In this document: positions 14,710-22,139 of the stretch, piece after piece
Layout: each line of letters begins with the position of its first letter
Position numbering within the stretch: the stretch's first letter is position 1
Origin: a virus
Reading direction: 5' to 3' (one strand)
Virus record (IMG/VR): IMGVR_UViG_3300020472_000113
Span: 1-30,785 of that record
Length of the DNA stretch: 30,785 nt
Notes under the pieces: generated by a model
The model's database searches: none
What the model saw: the letters and a program-made list of their open reading frames with translations, nothing else
What the model was told of the DNA's origin: nothing
Translations under genes and position numbers: made by a program

Positions 14710-14962
14710 TCCAGCAAACATTTATCATTGCGCTTATGCATTGAAGATTACACATCCAACATACAGTAGTCGAAAGATTAGTGAGATGTTGGAAATTGAT
14801 TTAAAGGATTTAAATCAAGTCCATAGAGTTCATCTTGGTGTTTGGAAAGCTAATAAGAAGCTTGGAACATCTGGTGGTTATTCCATTAAAGAAGATGAAG
14901 TTGAACCAATTCCAGTTGATGAAGATTACACTGGATTAAATGAGGCACTTAATGATGAATGA
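14702..14962 (+). CDS. 86-residue hypothetical protein, possible helix-turn-helix
   Basis: It overlaps purC by 8 bases and the gp44 start by about 11. The N-terminal half (Y-H-C-A-Y-A-L-K-I then Y-S-S-R-K-I-S-E-M-L-E-I and V-H-R-V-H-L-G-V-W-K-A-N) has the length and spacing of a small helix-turn-helix DNA-binding unit; the C-terminal tail is acidic with E-V-E-P-I-P-V-D-E-D. Family not recognised; the helix-turn-helix is inference. Confidence 0.65.
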   Translation: MNDPANIYHCAYALKITHPTYSSRKISEMLEIDLKDLNQVHRVHLGVWKANKKLGTSGGYSIKEDEVEPIPVDEDYTGLNEALNDE

Positions 14963-15896
14963 TTTTTTATGGGTTGAGAAGTATAGACCTCAGAAAGTTG
15001 AGGATTGTATACTTCCTTCCGATGTGAAGAACACCTTCCAGGCTTTTATAGATAATGGTGAGATACCTAATCTCCTATTATCAGGAACTGCTGGTGTTGG
15101 TAAAACTACTATTGCGAAAGCATTATGTAATCAGTTAGGAGCAGACTTTTATGTCATTAATGGATCTGATGAAGGGAGATTCTTGGACACTGTACGCAAT
15201 CAGGCAAAGACCTTTGCTAGTACTGTTTCTCTTACATCTACATCTCGTCATAAAGTTCTCATTATTGATGAAGCAGACAATACGACACCCGACGTACAGT
15301 TACTCTTACGAGCCTCGATCGAGGAGTTCCAGAAGAACTGTAGGTTCATATTCACGTGTAACTTTAAGAACAAGATAATAGAACCATTACATTCTAGAAC
15401 AACCGTAATTGAATTTAACACCCGTGGAAAATCTAAACAAAATCTTGCAGCATTGTTCTTCGAGCGATGCAGAGACATCCTTACCAAAGAGGAAGTACGG
15501 TTCAATGACAAAGTGGTTGCCACAGTCGTTCAAAAATACTTCCCTGACTTCAGAAGAACAATTAATGAACTCCAGAGATACAGCACTACAGGTTCTATCG
15601 ACACTGGAATCCTTGCAGCATTAGGTGATGCTAAGATAGATCCCCTTGTAGATCATTTAAAGAATAAGAAGTTCAATGAAGTAAAGAAATGGGTTCAGCA
15701 GAATTTAGATAATGATCCAGTTTCGATCATGCGTAAGTTATATGATCAAACATCTGTTATAATGGAAGGACCAAGTGTTGCAGCAGCAGTGCTTATTATT
15801 GCAGAGTATCAGTATAAGTCTGCATTTGTTGTAGATCAAGAGATAAACCTATTGGCTTGTCTCACTCAAATTATGTTGGAGTGTAATTTCAAATGA
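14952..15896 (+). CDS. 44: Clamp loader large subunit gp44
   Basis: 314 residues from ATG 14952, chosen because GAGG lies 6 bases before it and because family members begin just before F-L-W-V-E-K-Y-R-P; 14940 is the longer alternative. AAA+ motifs: Walker A GTAGVGKT at 45-52, Walker B V-L-I-I-D-E-A-D-N with D-E-A-D at 106-109, sensor 1 near F-T-C-N-F, and the S-R-T arginine-finger motif at 148-150. Four gp44 and one gp62 open and load the gp45 trimer. In T4 gp62 follows directly; here three genes come between. Confidence 0.95.
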   Translation: MMNDFLWVEKYRPQKVEDCILPSDVKNTFQAFIDNGEIPNLLLSGTAGVGKTTIAKALCNQLGADFYVINGSDEGRFLDTVRNQAKTFASTVSLTSTSRHKVLIIDEADNTTPDVQLLLRASIEEFQKNCRFIFTCNFKNKIIEPLHSRTTVIEFNTRGKSKQNLAALFFERCRDILTKEEVRFNDKVVATVVQKYFPDFRRTINELQRYSTTGSIDTGILAALGDAKIDPLVDHLKNKKFNEVKKWVQQNLDNDPVSIMRKLYDQTSVIMEGPSVAAAVLIIAEYQYKSAFVVDQEINLLACLTQIMLECNFK

Positions 15897-16072
15897 AAGA
15901 CAAAAGAAAATTAAGAGCACAAGTTAAATCCAGATGGTATTATATCTTCTGGGGTGCTGCTACGTTATCTGTATTTGCTGGACAAATGCATGTTGGTAAT
16001 GGATTCACTAGGATGTCAAAGAGTTTTGATAGGGTATTAGAATCTTCTTGCTACCACTATGTTATCCGATGA
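15893..16072 (+). CDS. 59-residue protein with one hydrophobic segment
   Basis: Very basic N-terminus (M-K-D-K-R-K-L-R-A-Q-V-K-S-R) followed by a hydrophobic stretch W-Y-Y-I-F-W-G-A-A-T-L-S-V-F-A-G (about 15-30), then a polar tail. It looks like a single-pass or membrane-attached protein with positive inside. The start overlaps the gp44 stop and its stop overlaps the next start, both ATGA. Family unknown. Confidence 0.7.
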   Translation: MKDKRKLRAQVKSRWYYIFWGAATLSVFAGQMHVGNGFTRMSKSFDRVLESSCYHYVIR

Positions 16073-16689
16073 ATAAAGTAGACATCTTTCCTACAACAAT
16101 ATTTCAATTTCAATTGGAAGATGAAGAGATCCTCAATGATTCTTTAAAGATTGTTGAGGATCTTAAGATGGCACAGTTTAATTTCCCACATAGGGTTCTA
16201 AGTTCTCATGGTGATCTTCATAAGAGAGAGGATCTCAAACCTTTATATAATTGGTTTCACAAGTGCTTAGAGGAAGTAAAACAAGAGGAAGATTTACAGT
16301 GTGATAGATTAAAGATATCTTTATCATGGGCAAACTGGTCACCCCCTATGTCTGGTGGTGGTCATCCATTACACCGTCATAACTACTCATATCTTTCTGC
16401 TGTATTTTATTTCACTGAGGGTGCTCCTACTACATTTTTAGATCCTGTTGATATTAGAGGATTAGATACATTAGAGATTCTTAAGGGTGATAGGATTTCA
16501 TGTCCTAATGAAGTAAATATAGATGCAGAGAGAGGAAAACTTATATTATTTCCTGGTTGGTTAAGACATTGTTCTCTACCTCATGGTGGAGATAAAAATA
16601 GATTTACAATCTCCTTTAATAGTCTTCCAGATGGTAAAATAAACGGGGGACCAGGTGGTATCCCAGTTGCGGAAATCAAGGTACTATGA
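16069..16689 (+). CDS. 2-oxoglutarate/Fe(II) oxygenase of the phage TIGR02466-like type
   Basis: 206 residues from ATG 16069 (ATGA overlap; an in-frame ATG 21 bases upstream is rejected). It opens D-I-F-P-T-T-I-F-Q-F as these proteins do. The iron region is H-P-L-H-R-H-N-Y-S-Y-L-S-A-V-F-Y near residues 99-114, followed by L-D-P, then L-I-L-F-P-G-W-L-R-H near 158-167 with the distal His, and R-F-T-I-S-F-N near 178 with the Arg that would hold 2-oxoglutarate. Substrate unknown; relatives are common in marine T4-like phages. It is inserted between clamp-loader genes 44 and 62, next to a DNA methylase. Confidence 0.85.
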   Translation: MNKVDIFPTTIFQFQLEDEEILNDSLKIVEDLKMAQFNFPHRVLSSHGDLHKREDLKPLYNWFHKCLEEVKQEEDLQCDRLKISLSWANWSPPMSGGGHPLHRHNYSYLSAVFYFTEGAPTTFLDPVDIRGLDTLEILKGDRISCPNEVNIDAERGKLILFPGWLRHCSLPHGGDKNRFTISFNSLPDGKINGGPGGIPVAEIKVL

Positions 16690-17510
16690 TTAAAACTCCT
16701 CTTCGTTATCCTGGTGGTAAGTCTCGTGCTACTAAAAAGATAGCACAGTTCTTACCAGATTTAACTAAGTTTAAATCTTACCATGAACCTTTTTTAGGTG
16801 GTGGTTCTGTTGCGTTATACATTAGTCAAACATATCCTCACTTAGATGTATGGGTTAATGACTTGTATAAACCATTAATTGATTTTTGGCAAACCTTACA
16901 ACACGAAGGTGATAAACTAACAGATGAACTTATCAAACTCAAAGAAAAATATTCAACCCCAGAAAGAGCAAGGCAATTGTTTCTGGAATCTAGAGAGTAC
17001 TTGGAAGCCTCAAAGCCCACGTCCAGATATAGTAGGGGTCTTAGTTTTTATATTATTAATAAGTGTTCCTTTTCTGGGCTCACTGAATCAAGCTCCTTCA
17101 GTCCCCAAGCTTCAGACAACAACTTCTCAATGAGAGGTATAGAAAAACTTCGTTACTATGGAGACATCATTGAAAATTGGAAAATCACCAACCAAAGCTA
17201 CGAGGATCTATACACTGATAGCATGGACACTTTTTCTTATCTTGACCCACCTTACGACATCAAATCAAACTTGTACGGAAAGCGAGGTGCGATGCACAAA
17301 GGGTTCTCACACGATGAATTCTTTTCCAACTCGGATGATTGGTGCAGTCCGATGATGGTATCATATAATAGTTCAAATTTAATTAAGGAAAGATTTGCAG
17401 ATTGGGATGCACAAGAGTATGATCACACCTATACTATGAGATCAGTTGGTGATTATATGAATGACCAACAAGAACGTAAAGAGTTGCTTCTTCTTAACTA
17501 TGGCATATGA
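16686..17510 (+). CDS. dam: DNA adenine N6-methyltransferase (Dam/D12 class)
   Basis: 274 residues, typical for Dam. Motifs: L-R-Y-P-G-G-K near 6-12, the AdoMet site E-P-F-L-G-G-G-S at 34-41, N-D-L near 60, the D12 stretch F-Y-I-I-N-K-C-S-F-S-G-L near 122, and the catalytic DPPY at 187-190. It transfers a methyl group to N6 of adenine; GATC is the usual target of the class but the site cannot be read from sequence. It may protect phage DNA from host nucleases or mark daughter strands. The start overlaps the oxygenase stop (ATGA). Confidence 0.92.
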   Translation: MIKTPLRYPGGKSRATKKIAQFLPDLTKFKSYHEPFLGGGSVALYISQTYPHLDVWVNDLYKPLIDFWQTLQHEGDKLTDELIKLKEKYSTPERARQLFLESREYLEASKPTSRYSRGLSFYIINKCSFSGLTESSSFSPQASDNNFSMRGIEKLRYYGDIIENWKITNQSYEDLYTDSMDTFSYLDPPYDIKSNLYGKRGAMHKGFSHDEFFSNSDDWCSPMMVSYNSSNLIKERFADWDAQEYDHTYTMRSVGDYMNDQQERKELLLLNYGI

Positions 17511-17898
17511 TGATCGGTATCCTTTAAAGGATTATCTGAACAGTATTAATTACACTAAGGATTACTTGATGGATGAAGATCCAGCATGGGAAAGGAATTA
17601 TCCTGTGTATGTTATTAATAAATGTTTATCACATCATATGGATACTATAGTTTTTGCTAATGAAATGAATAGATATCCTAATCTAGATCGTCGTTTGCAG
17701 TATGACTTTTATATACATACTGTTAGACCAAAGAGAAGGTATTCTCCTTGGGCTAAGAAGCAAGCGGTGAAAGATCTCGAACTTGTAAAGCAATACTATG
17801 GTTATAGTAATGAAAAAGCAAAGCAAGCACTACGAATCTTATCTCCCGACCAACTTAATTACATTAGGCAAAAACTGAATAAAGGGGGAAAAACATGA
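17500..17898 (+). CDS. 62: Clamp loader small subunit gp62
   Basis: 132 residues from ATG 17500, which overlaps dam by 11 bases; an ATG at 17461 inside dam is rejected. T4 gp62 has 187 residues, so this is the shorter cyanophage form. It begins P-L-K-D-Y-L-N-S-I-N-Y-T-K and has Y-V-I-N-K-C-L-S-H-H-M-D-T near 32, N-E-M-N and Y-D-F-Y near 65, then a basic R-P-K-R-R-Y-S-P-W stretch. The V-N-K-x-L-S pattern is typical of gp62. It is the single non-ATPase subunit of the loader, and its place before regA supports the call. Confidence 0.85.
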   Translation: MAYDDRYPLKDYLNSINYTKDYLMDEDPAWERNYPVYVINKCLSHHMDTIVFANEMNRYPNLDRRLQYDFYIHTVRPKRRYSPWAKKQAVKDLELVKQYYGYSNEKAKQALRILSPDQLNYIRQKLNKGGKT

Positions 17899-18311
17899 AT
17901 GAAGTGGAATGGACTAAAGCCGATATGGTTGAGGTCAATCTCAAAGAACCAGATGATTTTCTTAAGGTTCGAGAAACCCTTACAAGAATAGGTGTAGCAT
18001 CCAGAAAGGAGAGGAAACTATATCAATCTTGTCACATACTACATAAGAAAGGACAGTATTACATAGTTCATTTTAAAGAATTATTTGCATTAGATGGTAA
18101 GAAAGCAAATCTTTCTGATAATGATCTACAGAGAAGGAATAGAATTATTAAATTACTTTCTGATTGGGGTCTTGTAGAGATTGTAAAGGAAGATGTGATC
18201 GAGGATGTTGCACCTTTAAGTCAGATTAAAGTGATTGCTTATAAAGAAAAAGATCAGTGGATTCTTGAGTCTAAGTATAATATTGGTAAGAAGAGACAGA
18301 CTCCAGAATGA
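17895..18311 (+). CDS. regA: RegA translational repressor
   Basis: 138 residues against 122 in T4. It matches T4 RegA strongly: L-K-E-P-D-D-F-L-K-V-R-E-T-L-T-R-I-G-V-A near residue 16, L-Y-Q-S-C-H-I-L-H-K-K-G-Q-Y-Y-I-V-H-F-K-E near 42, and L-L-S-D-W-G-L-V-E-I-V near 87. T4 RegA binds U-rich start regions of early mRNAs and blocks ribosomes. The ATG at 17895 follows GGGGGAAAA and overlaps gp62; the ATG at 17925 would give a start closer to T4, and both are possible. The 62-regA order is conserved. Confidence 0.95.
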   Translation: MNEVEWTKADMVEVNLKEPDDFLKVRETLTRIGVASRKERKLYQSCHILHKKGQYYIVHFKELFALDGKKANLSDNDLQRRNRIIKLLSDWGLVEIVKEDVIEDVAPLSQIKVIAYKEKDQWILESKYNIGKKRQTPE

Positions 18312-18338
18312 TATATAATATAAGTTAAGTACAGATAT
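18311..18338 (+). promoter_or_regulatory. AT-rich gap with possible -10 box
   Basis: The 27 bases between regA and the next gene hold TATAAT at 18314-18319, but no -35 box is seen at the right distance and no TATAAATA late element. It may be a weak promoter for the membrane-protein genes that follow, since operon coupling breaks here. Confidence 0.25.
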
Positions 18339-18806
18339 ATGTCTGAAGATAAAACCTTACTAAATGATGAGGTTAAAGAGGAAAAGAAGAAAGGAATCTT
18401 TGGTAAAGCAAAGGCTGCACTTCTTCCTGATGCCGAAGAACAAGCGGCAATCATATCTACAATGGTGAGAATTACGGTCCTTGCCTGGAGCGGTGGAATT
18501 TTGACTTTAAATTATGTTGCCATCCCAGGAGTTCCTCAACAGAAAATTGATCCAACTTTTATAGCTTCAGTTTTTACTGGAGTTTTAGCTAGCTTCGGAA
18601 TTCAGACAGCATCCAAGAAGGGTGATGGAACTATGAAGATGGATAAAGGTGGCGGTAGTGGTCCTAATGGAAACATATCTAAAGAAGATATGGAGAAGTT
18701 AATTGAAAAGGCAACTAATGCTGCACCTGCTCAGACTATTAGAATTGAACAAGCTCCGCTGGTTTTAACACCACAAGCGCAGCCACCTAATAAACCTACA
18801 GTATAG
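18339..18806 (+). CDS. Two-segment membrane protein, unknown
   Basis: 155 residues. A charged head rich in Lys and Glu (1-35) is followed by two hydrophobic segments, about residues 45-65 (V-R-I-T-V-L-A-W-S-G-G-I-L-T) and 70-88 (F-I-A-S-V-F-T-G-V-L-A-S-F-G-I), then a Gly/Lys linker and an Ala/Pro/Gln-rich C-terminal tail. The hairpin of two membrane helices with a charged end would suit a holin or a virion membrane protein, but no family is recognised, and no lysin is nearby. Confidence 0.75.
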   Translation: MSEDKTLLNDEVKEEKKKGIFGKAKAALLPDAEEQAAIISTMVRITVLAWSGGILTLNYVAIPGVPQQKIDPTFIASVFTGVLASFGIQTASKKGDGTMKMDKGGGSGPNGNISKEDMEKLIEKATNAAPAQTIRIEQAPLVLTPQAQPPNKPTV

Positions 18807-18810
18807 TAAA

Positions 18811-19074
18811 ATGCAGAAAATTGTTAACGTCGTTGCTCTTACGTCTGGTGTTGTATCTCTTGCCGTTGTTGGCAGTGGCTTATTTGTATTTGTCAACAGA
18901 GATTCTATCATTGATAACGTCAAGCAGCAGGCTATTGAGGCAGCTCTTGGATCACTTGGTGGACTCGGTGGTGCACTCCCTACTGGTGCCAACGATTTGC
19001 CTAGTGTTGGTGCTACTCCTAGTATGGCTCCTGCTGCACCTGCGGCACCGATGGATCAAATCTCTGAACTCTGA
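18811..19074 (+). CDS. 87-residue single-pass membrane protein with Gly/Ala/Pro tail
   Basis: An N-terminal hydrophobic helix V-V-A-L-T-S-G-V-V-S-L-A-V-V-G-S-G-L-F-V (about 6-26) is followed by an amphipathic stretch, then L-G-S-L-G-G-L-G-G-A-L and an Ala/Pro-rich end. A 91-residue frame over the same bases (18821-19096) is a Leu-rich shadow and is rejected. It starts 4 bases after the previous gene. Function unknown; it may act with its membrane neighbours. Confidence 0.7.
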   Translation: MQKIVNVVALTSGVVSLAVVGSGLFVFVNRDSIIDNVKQQAIEAALGSLGGLGGALPTGANDLPSVGATPSMAPAAPAAPMDQISEL

Positions 19075-19092
19075 AGAAGAGGATTTGGGAAT

Positions 19093-19626
19093 ATGAAAAA
19101 GTGGATTGGTATAAGCCTAGGAGCACTCCTAGGTTTATCACATATTGGTATGATCGGACTTCTTGCTAGTCGCAAGTCGTTACCAGATTTGAATGTACCT
19201 GTTGGACCTTATACATCTTATACTGTTGAAGCGAGTAATGATGGATATAGGATTCAATATCGTGCAAACGATCCTAAAGTAATGCGTGTGGAAAGGGATA
19301 TTAAGAAGAAATCTGGCTTTCTTGGATTGGGTAACAATAAGATTCAAACAATTGAAGAGTATACGATGGACGGGTCTCAACATTTGGACTCGAAAGTCAC
19401 AGGAGAAGGAAGATCAAGTAAAGAGATCGCCTGTATTGAAGCAATTGGAGGCGGTAAGCAAACAGGTAAGGTCGTTGGGGCTAGTGTCGGTGCCGCTGTT
19501 GCTCCTTCTGTTGCCTCTATCCCTTTTGTGGGTTGGGTGCTTGCTGGGGCTGCTACGATGATTGGTATGGATGCAGGATCAGACATAGGTGGAACTATGG
19601 CAGAGGATCTTAATGGAAATTGTTGA
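19093..19626 (+). CDS. Membrane-anchored protein with glycine-zipper C-terminus
   Basis: 177 residues. The N-terminus M-K-K-W-I-G-I-S-L-G-A-L-L-G-L is a signal anchor (about 4-26). The middle is polar with a Y-R-I-Q-Y-R-A strand and a K-K-K-S-G-F-L-G-L-G turn. The C-terminal part has repeating small residues (V-V-G-A-S-V-G-A-A-V-A-P-S near 137, then G-W-V-L-A-G-A-A-T-M-I-G-M-D-A-G), the pattern of glycine-zipper membrane hairpins. Such hairpins pack in membranes or form pores (family knowledge); a role here is not shown. It overlaps the next gene by 14 bases. Confidence 0.75.
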   Translation: MKKWIGISLGALLGLSHIGMIGLLASRKSLPDLNVPVGPYTSYTVEASNDGYRIQYRANDPKVMRVERDIKKKSGFLGLGNNKIQTIEEYTMDGSQHLDSKVTGEGRSSKEIACIEAIGGGKQTGKVVGASVGAAVAPSVASIPFVGWVLAGAATMIGMDAGSDIGGTMAEDLNGNC

Positions 19627-20098
19627 TAACTTTTTAGATCCTGAAGAGTTTAAAAAGTTACAGCACATGGTGTTGGGACAAGAGTTTGACTGGTATTATA
19701 ATAAAGGTATATGTTATGAGGATGATGGATTATCTCAATTCACCCATACTATTCTTGATGGGTTTAAAGATAGGAAGAGTAATACGTTTCCTTATTTCAA
19801 ACCCATATTCAATAAGTTGGGTGGGGAATTTTTCAGGGTTAAAGCTAATCTAACTTCTAGAACAGAACAGCATGTCAATACAGGATTTCATACAGATTTT
19901 ACATCTGATGAGTTCCTCGGTAAGACTGCTGTTTTTTATATGAATACTAATAATGGGTATACCGAATTTATGGCTGGTGCTGTGGTAAATAGTATTGCCA
20001 ATCGCATGTTGATTTTCGATTCAGAGAGTGTTCATGCGGGAGTAACTAGCACTGATAATAATCAGAGGGTTACTATTAACATCAACTTCAAGAAGTAA
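19613..20098 (+). CDS. 2-oxoglutarate/Fe(II) oxygenase (prolyl-hydroxylase-like fold)
   Basis: 161 residues from ATG 19613, where M-E-I-V-D-N-F-L-D-P-E-E-F opens like other members; an ATG at 19589 inside the previous gene is rejected. The facial triad is visible: H93-x-D95 in G-F-H-T-D-F, distal H141 in S-E-S-V-H-A-G, and R152 in N-Q-R-V-T-I-N-I for 2-oxoglutarate. A strand A-V-F-Y-M-N-T-N-N-G-Y-T-E-F before the distal His fits the jelly roll. The substrate is unknown; it lies among membrane-protein genes, so protein hydroxylation is one guess. Confidence 0.85.
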   Translation: MEIVDNFLDPEEFKKLQHMVLGQEFDWYYNKGICYEDDGLSQFTHTILDGFKDRKSNTFPYFKPIFNKLGGEFFRVKANLTSRTEQHVNTGFHTDFTSDEFLGKTAVFYMNTNNGYTEFMAGAVVNSIANRMLIFDSESVHAGVTSTDNNQRVTININFKK

Positions 20099-20361
20099 TG
20101 GACGTACAGAAAATAGCAACTTATGGAACAGCAGTTGCTGTCGTAGGAACTGGTGGTATTGTTGGTGGTGGTAACGTCATCGATAATATAAATGATGGTC
20201 CTGCTAGAAGAATGGAAGCAGAAGCAACTGAACTTAGGATGATAGTTCGTGAAGAAGTTCGTGCTGCTTTTAAAGAAGCATGGCCAAAGACTACTGGTCA
20301 TATAAAGGGTATCAAACCTAATGGTAATTACCGTGAGATAATAAATGGATCCAATAAGTGA
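20098..20361 (+). CDS. 87-residue protein with N-terminal Gly-rich hydrophobic segment
   Basis: Residues 6-27 (A-T-Y-G-T-A-V-A-V-V-G-T-G-G-I-V-G-G-G) form a short glycine-rich hydrophobic segment; a charged helix follows (R-R-M-E-A-E-A-T-E-L-R-M-I-V-R-E-E-V-R-A) and a basic tail. It starts on the last base of the oxygenase stop and overlaps the next gene by 17 bases. Not recognised. The layout suggests a membrane-attached coiled coil. Confidence 0.65.
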   Translation: MDVQKIATYGTAVAVVGTGGIVGGGNVIDNINDGPARRMEAEATELRMIVREEVRAAFKEAWPKTTGHIKGIKPNGNYREIINGSNK

Positions 20362-21316
20362 CGTTCCTAATATAACAATTCCGAATACAGGTATAGGTGA
20401 TATACAAGTTCGTAATAATAGTATTCGTTTTATTCCTATGCTAAGTAATAGGAATAGGGATATTGGTATTACAGAGATTGGTAATAGATACGTTGCTGAT
20501 ACTCGTGTATGGTTGCAAGATCCATCTTTAGCAGTACCAGCAGCACCACCTGTTACTATACAGGCAGGAACCCCTATTGTTAATATGCCTGGGTGTGTCA
20601 AGGTACACAAAGAGAATGCAAAGAATCCACGCAATAAAAATAAGATGCTGGTCAATGATGACCCTAAGCAGAATGTAGTGTTGTGTGATGGTGGTATGCC
20701 TTACTATGAACCACCAAACTATGATGCTAGAGAATTGACATGGCAGACAGTCTACATGGATCAAGAAGAGGAAGCAGGAGGAGTGAACACAGGAGACACA
20801 GGAGATCTTACTGCACCAGATACACCAGAACCACCCCCTACAGACGAACCAGAGGGTGATCCAGAGTGTCCTGGTCCTTTAGAACCAAGGATAGGATCAG
20901 TTGGACCTAATGAAAAAGAAAAGGTTGTTGGACACGAGTTACAACCCGATCCTAACAACCTTAATAAAAAAATATGTGTATCACTCTATGAGGATATAGG
21001 AGTAGTAGAACAGTTTCTACCTAGTCCTCAGATTGTGACGACGACTGCTGTGATTGCGTCTGTGGCAGCGTCATCGGCCCTCCTAGCAAAGCCGCTGGCT
21101 GATCTTCTTCTTCGAGTGGTGAAACCTGTGGTGAAGCAGGTGATAGGAAAGGTAAACGCAATCCTCGGAAAAACCCCTTACCGCCCGACTCAAGCTGAGT
21201 TGAAGACGAATGAGTATCGGAAGAAGAAGGGTCTTGTTGGGATAAATTTTGCGAAGGAGCACTCGAAGCGTCAGAAGGCTCAGAAGGAGGAAGAGAAGAA
21301 GAAGACTCAAAGTTAG
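20345..21316 (+). CDS. Large unknown protein with Pro/acidic linker and C-terminal membrane segment
   Basis: 323 residues. The N-terminal part (1-135) is a mixed domain with four Cys in the frame (C-V-K-V-H, V-V-L-C-D, D-P-E-C-P, K-K-I-C-V). A Pro/Glu/Asp-rich linker spans about 140-175. One hydrophobic stretch (T-T-A-V-I-A-S-V-A-A-S-S-A-L-L) starts near 230, and the end is strongly basic/acidic helix (K-R-Q-K-A-Q-K-E-E-E-K-K-K). This looks like a membrane-linked structural or envelope protein; no family is recognised. The last 296 bases are also open on the minus strand as the tail of the gene ending at 21021. The preceding plus-strand overlaps support this strand as coding. Confidence 0.75.
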   Translation: MDPISDVPNITIPNTGIGDIQVRNNSIRFIPMLSNRNRDIGITEIGNRYVADTRVWLQDPSLAVPAAPPVTIQAGTPIVNMPGCVKVHKENAKNPRNKNKMLVNDDPKQNVVLCDGGMPYYEPPNYDARELTWQTVYMDQEEEAGGVNTGDTGDLTAPDTPEPPPTDEPEGDPECPGPLEPRIGSVGPNEKEKVVGHELQPDPNNLNKKICVSLYEDIGVVEQFLPSPQIVTTTAVIASVAASSALLAKPLADLLLRVVKPVVKQVIGKVNAILGKTPYRPTQAELKTNEYRKKKGLVGINFAKEHSKRQKAQKEEEKKKTQS

Positions 21317-22139
21317 GTTGAGGTAGATCATGTTGGTGTGGTGTTATCTTCCCACCAGGATTTGTTACTACAACATCAGCACATACACTATGGTATGGAG
21401 ATGCTGGATGGAAAAATATACCAGCCTTCTTGAGTTCACCACAGTTTTTAAGACGAGCTATCTCAAAGTCTAAACGTTTGTTAGCAGTTAATTGTTGTTG
21501 CATTGCTATCTGTGCAGATGCTGCAGCAGCACACTTACGTTGCATACCTCTGTTTAATGGTATGGATAGAGTAGCAGACAGTCCTAGGTTAAAGGATTGG
21601 TTTGCTCTCATGTCAGTTCTTATTGGTTTATACCATGTAGGTGTCATACTACCACCACTACCTACTATATCTGGAACACCATCAGCACTATCTACATCAA
21701 TTTCTATTTGGATATCTTCACCATCTGGGAACCATCTACTACCATCTGCTTTAGTTCTATCATCATACCAGTCTTCCCAAGGATAGTTTTTAACGGTAAC
21801 TGTTTGTTTAACTGTTCTACCACCTACATCAGTCATATTATATTGTGGTTCATTATAAAAATCTTCCCAAGGATCCTTTCTGCTATCAGCAAATTGAACA
21901 TAGGGTGTCATATTTAAAGTAGTACCTTGACAGCTTACTCCACCACCATATGTGTTAGTTACATATGGACCTTGTAAAACTTGTATAGCTTGATTTGTAA
22001 CTGAGCCAGAACTATTAGCGATAGGATTAGCAGTAGCAGATACACCACCTACTCCCTCTGCTAAAGCGATACCAGGATTAACAACGCCGAGAACCGTTGC
22101 GGCTACTGCGTAAACGTACTTGTTGTATCTGTAACGCTT
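21021..22139 (-). CDS. Exported-type protein with no canonical start codon
   Basis: A classical signal peptide is readable: basic K-R-Y-R-Y-N-K, hydrophobic Y-V-Y-A-V-A-A-T-V-L-G-V-V, then N-P-G-I-A-L-A before E-G. The mature part has a Cys-containing region (G-V-S-C-Q-G), two similar motifs P-W-E-D-F-Y and P-W-E-D-W-Y, and a Ser/Pro/Gln-rich tail. The start given (22139) is only the first residue of the signal; no ATG, GTG or TTG is in frame between there and an ATG at 22409, which lies inside the upstream gene. The first ATG after the signal is at 21911. The frame is -1 to the upstream gene. The last 296 bases are antisense to the plus-strand gene ending at 21316, and the low-complexity tail there may be fortuitous. 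Function unknown. Confidence 0.65.
   Translation of the reverse strand, partial: KRYRYNKYVYAVAATVLGVVNPGIALAEGVGGVSATANPIANSSGSVTNQAIQVLQGPYVTNTYGGGVSCQGTTLNMTPYVQFADSRKDPWEDFYNEPQYNMTDVGGRTVKQTVTVKNYPWEDWYDDRTKADGSRWFPDGEDIQIEIDVDSADGVPDIVGSGGSMTPTWYKPIRTDMRANQSFNLGLSATLSIPLNRGMQRKCAAAASAQIAMQQQLTANKRLDFEIARLKNCGELKKAGIFFHPASPYHSVCADVVVTNPGGKITPHQHDLPQPNFESSSSLPPSEPSDASSAPSQNLSQQDPSSSDTHSSSTQLESGGKGFFRGLRLPFLSPASPQVSPLEEEDQPAALLGGPMTLPQTQSQQSSSQSED

Noticed and set aside
18821-19096. 91-residue Leu-rich frame over the 18811 gene
   Set aside because: A shadow frame; the 18811 frame has a normal membrane helix and natural tail composition.
20062-20655. 197-residue minus-strand frame
   Set aside because: It is antisense to an oxygenase end and two plus-strand genes, has no ribosome site and Cys/Phe/Ser-rich composition typical of a shadow.
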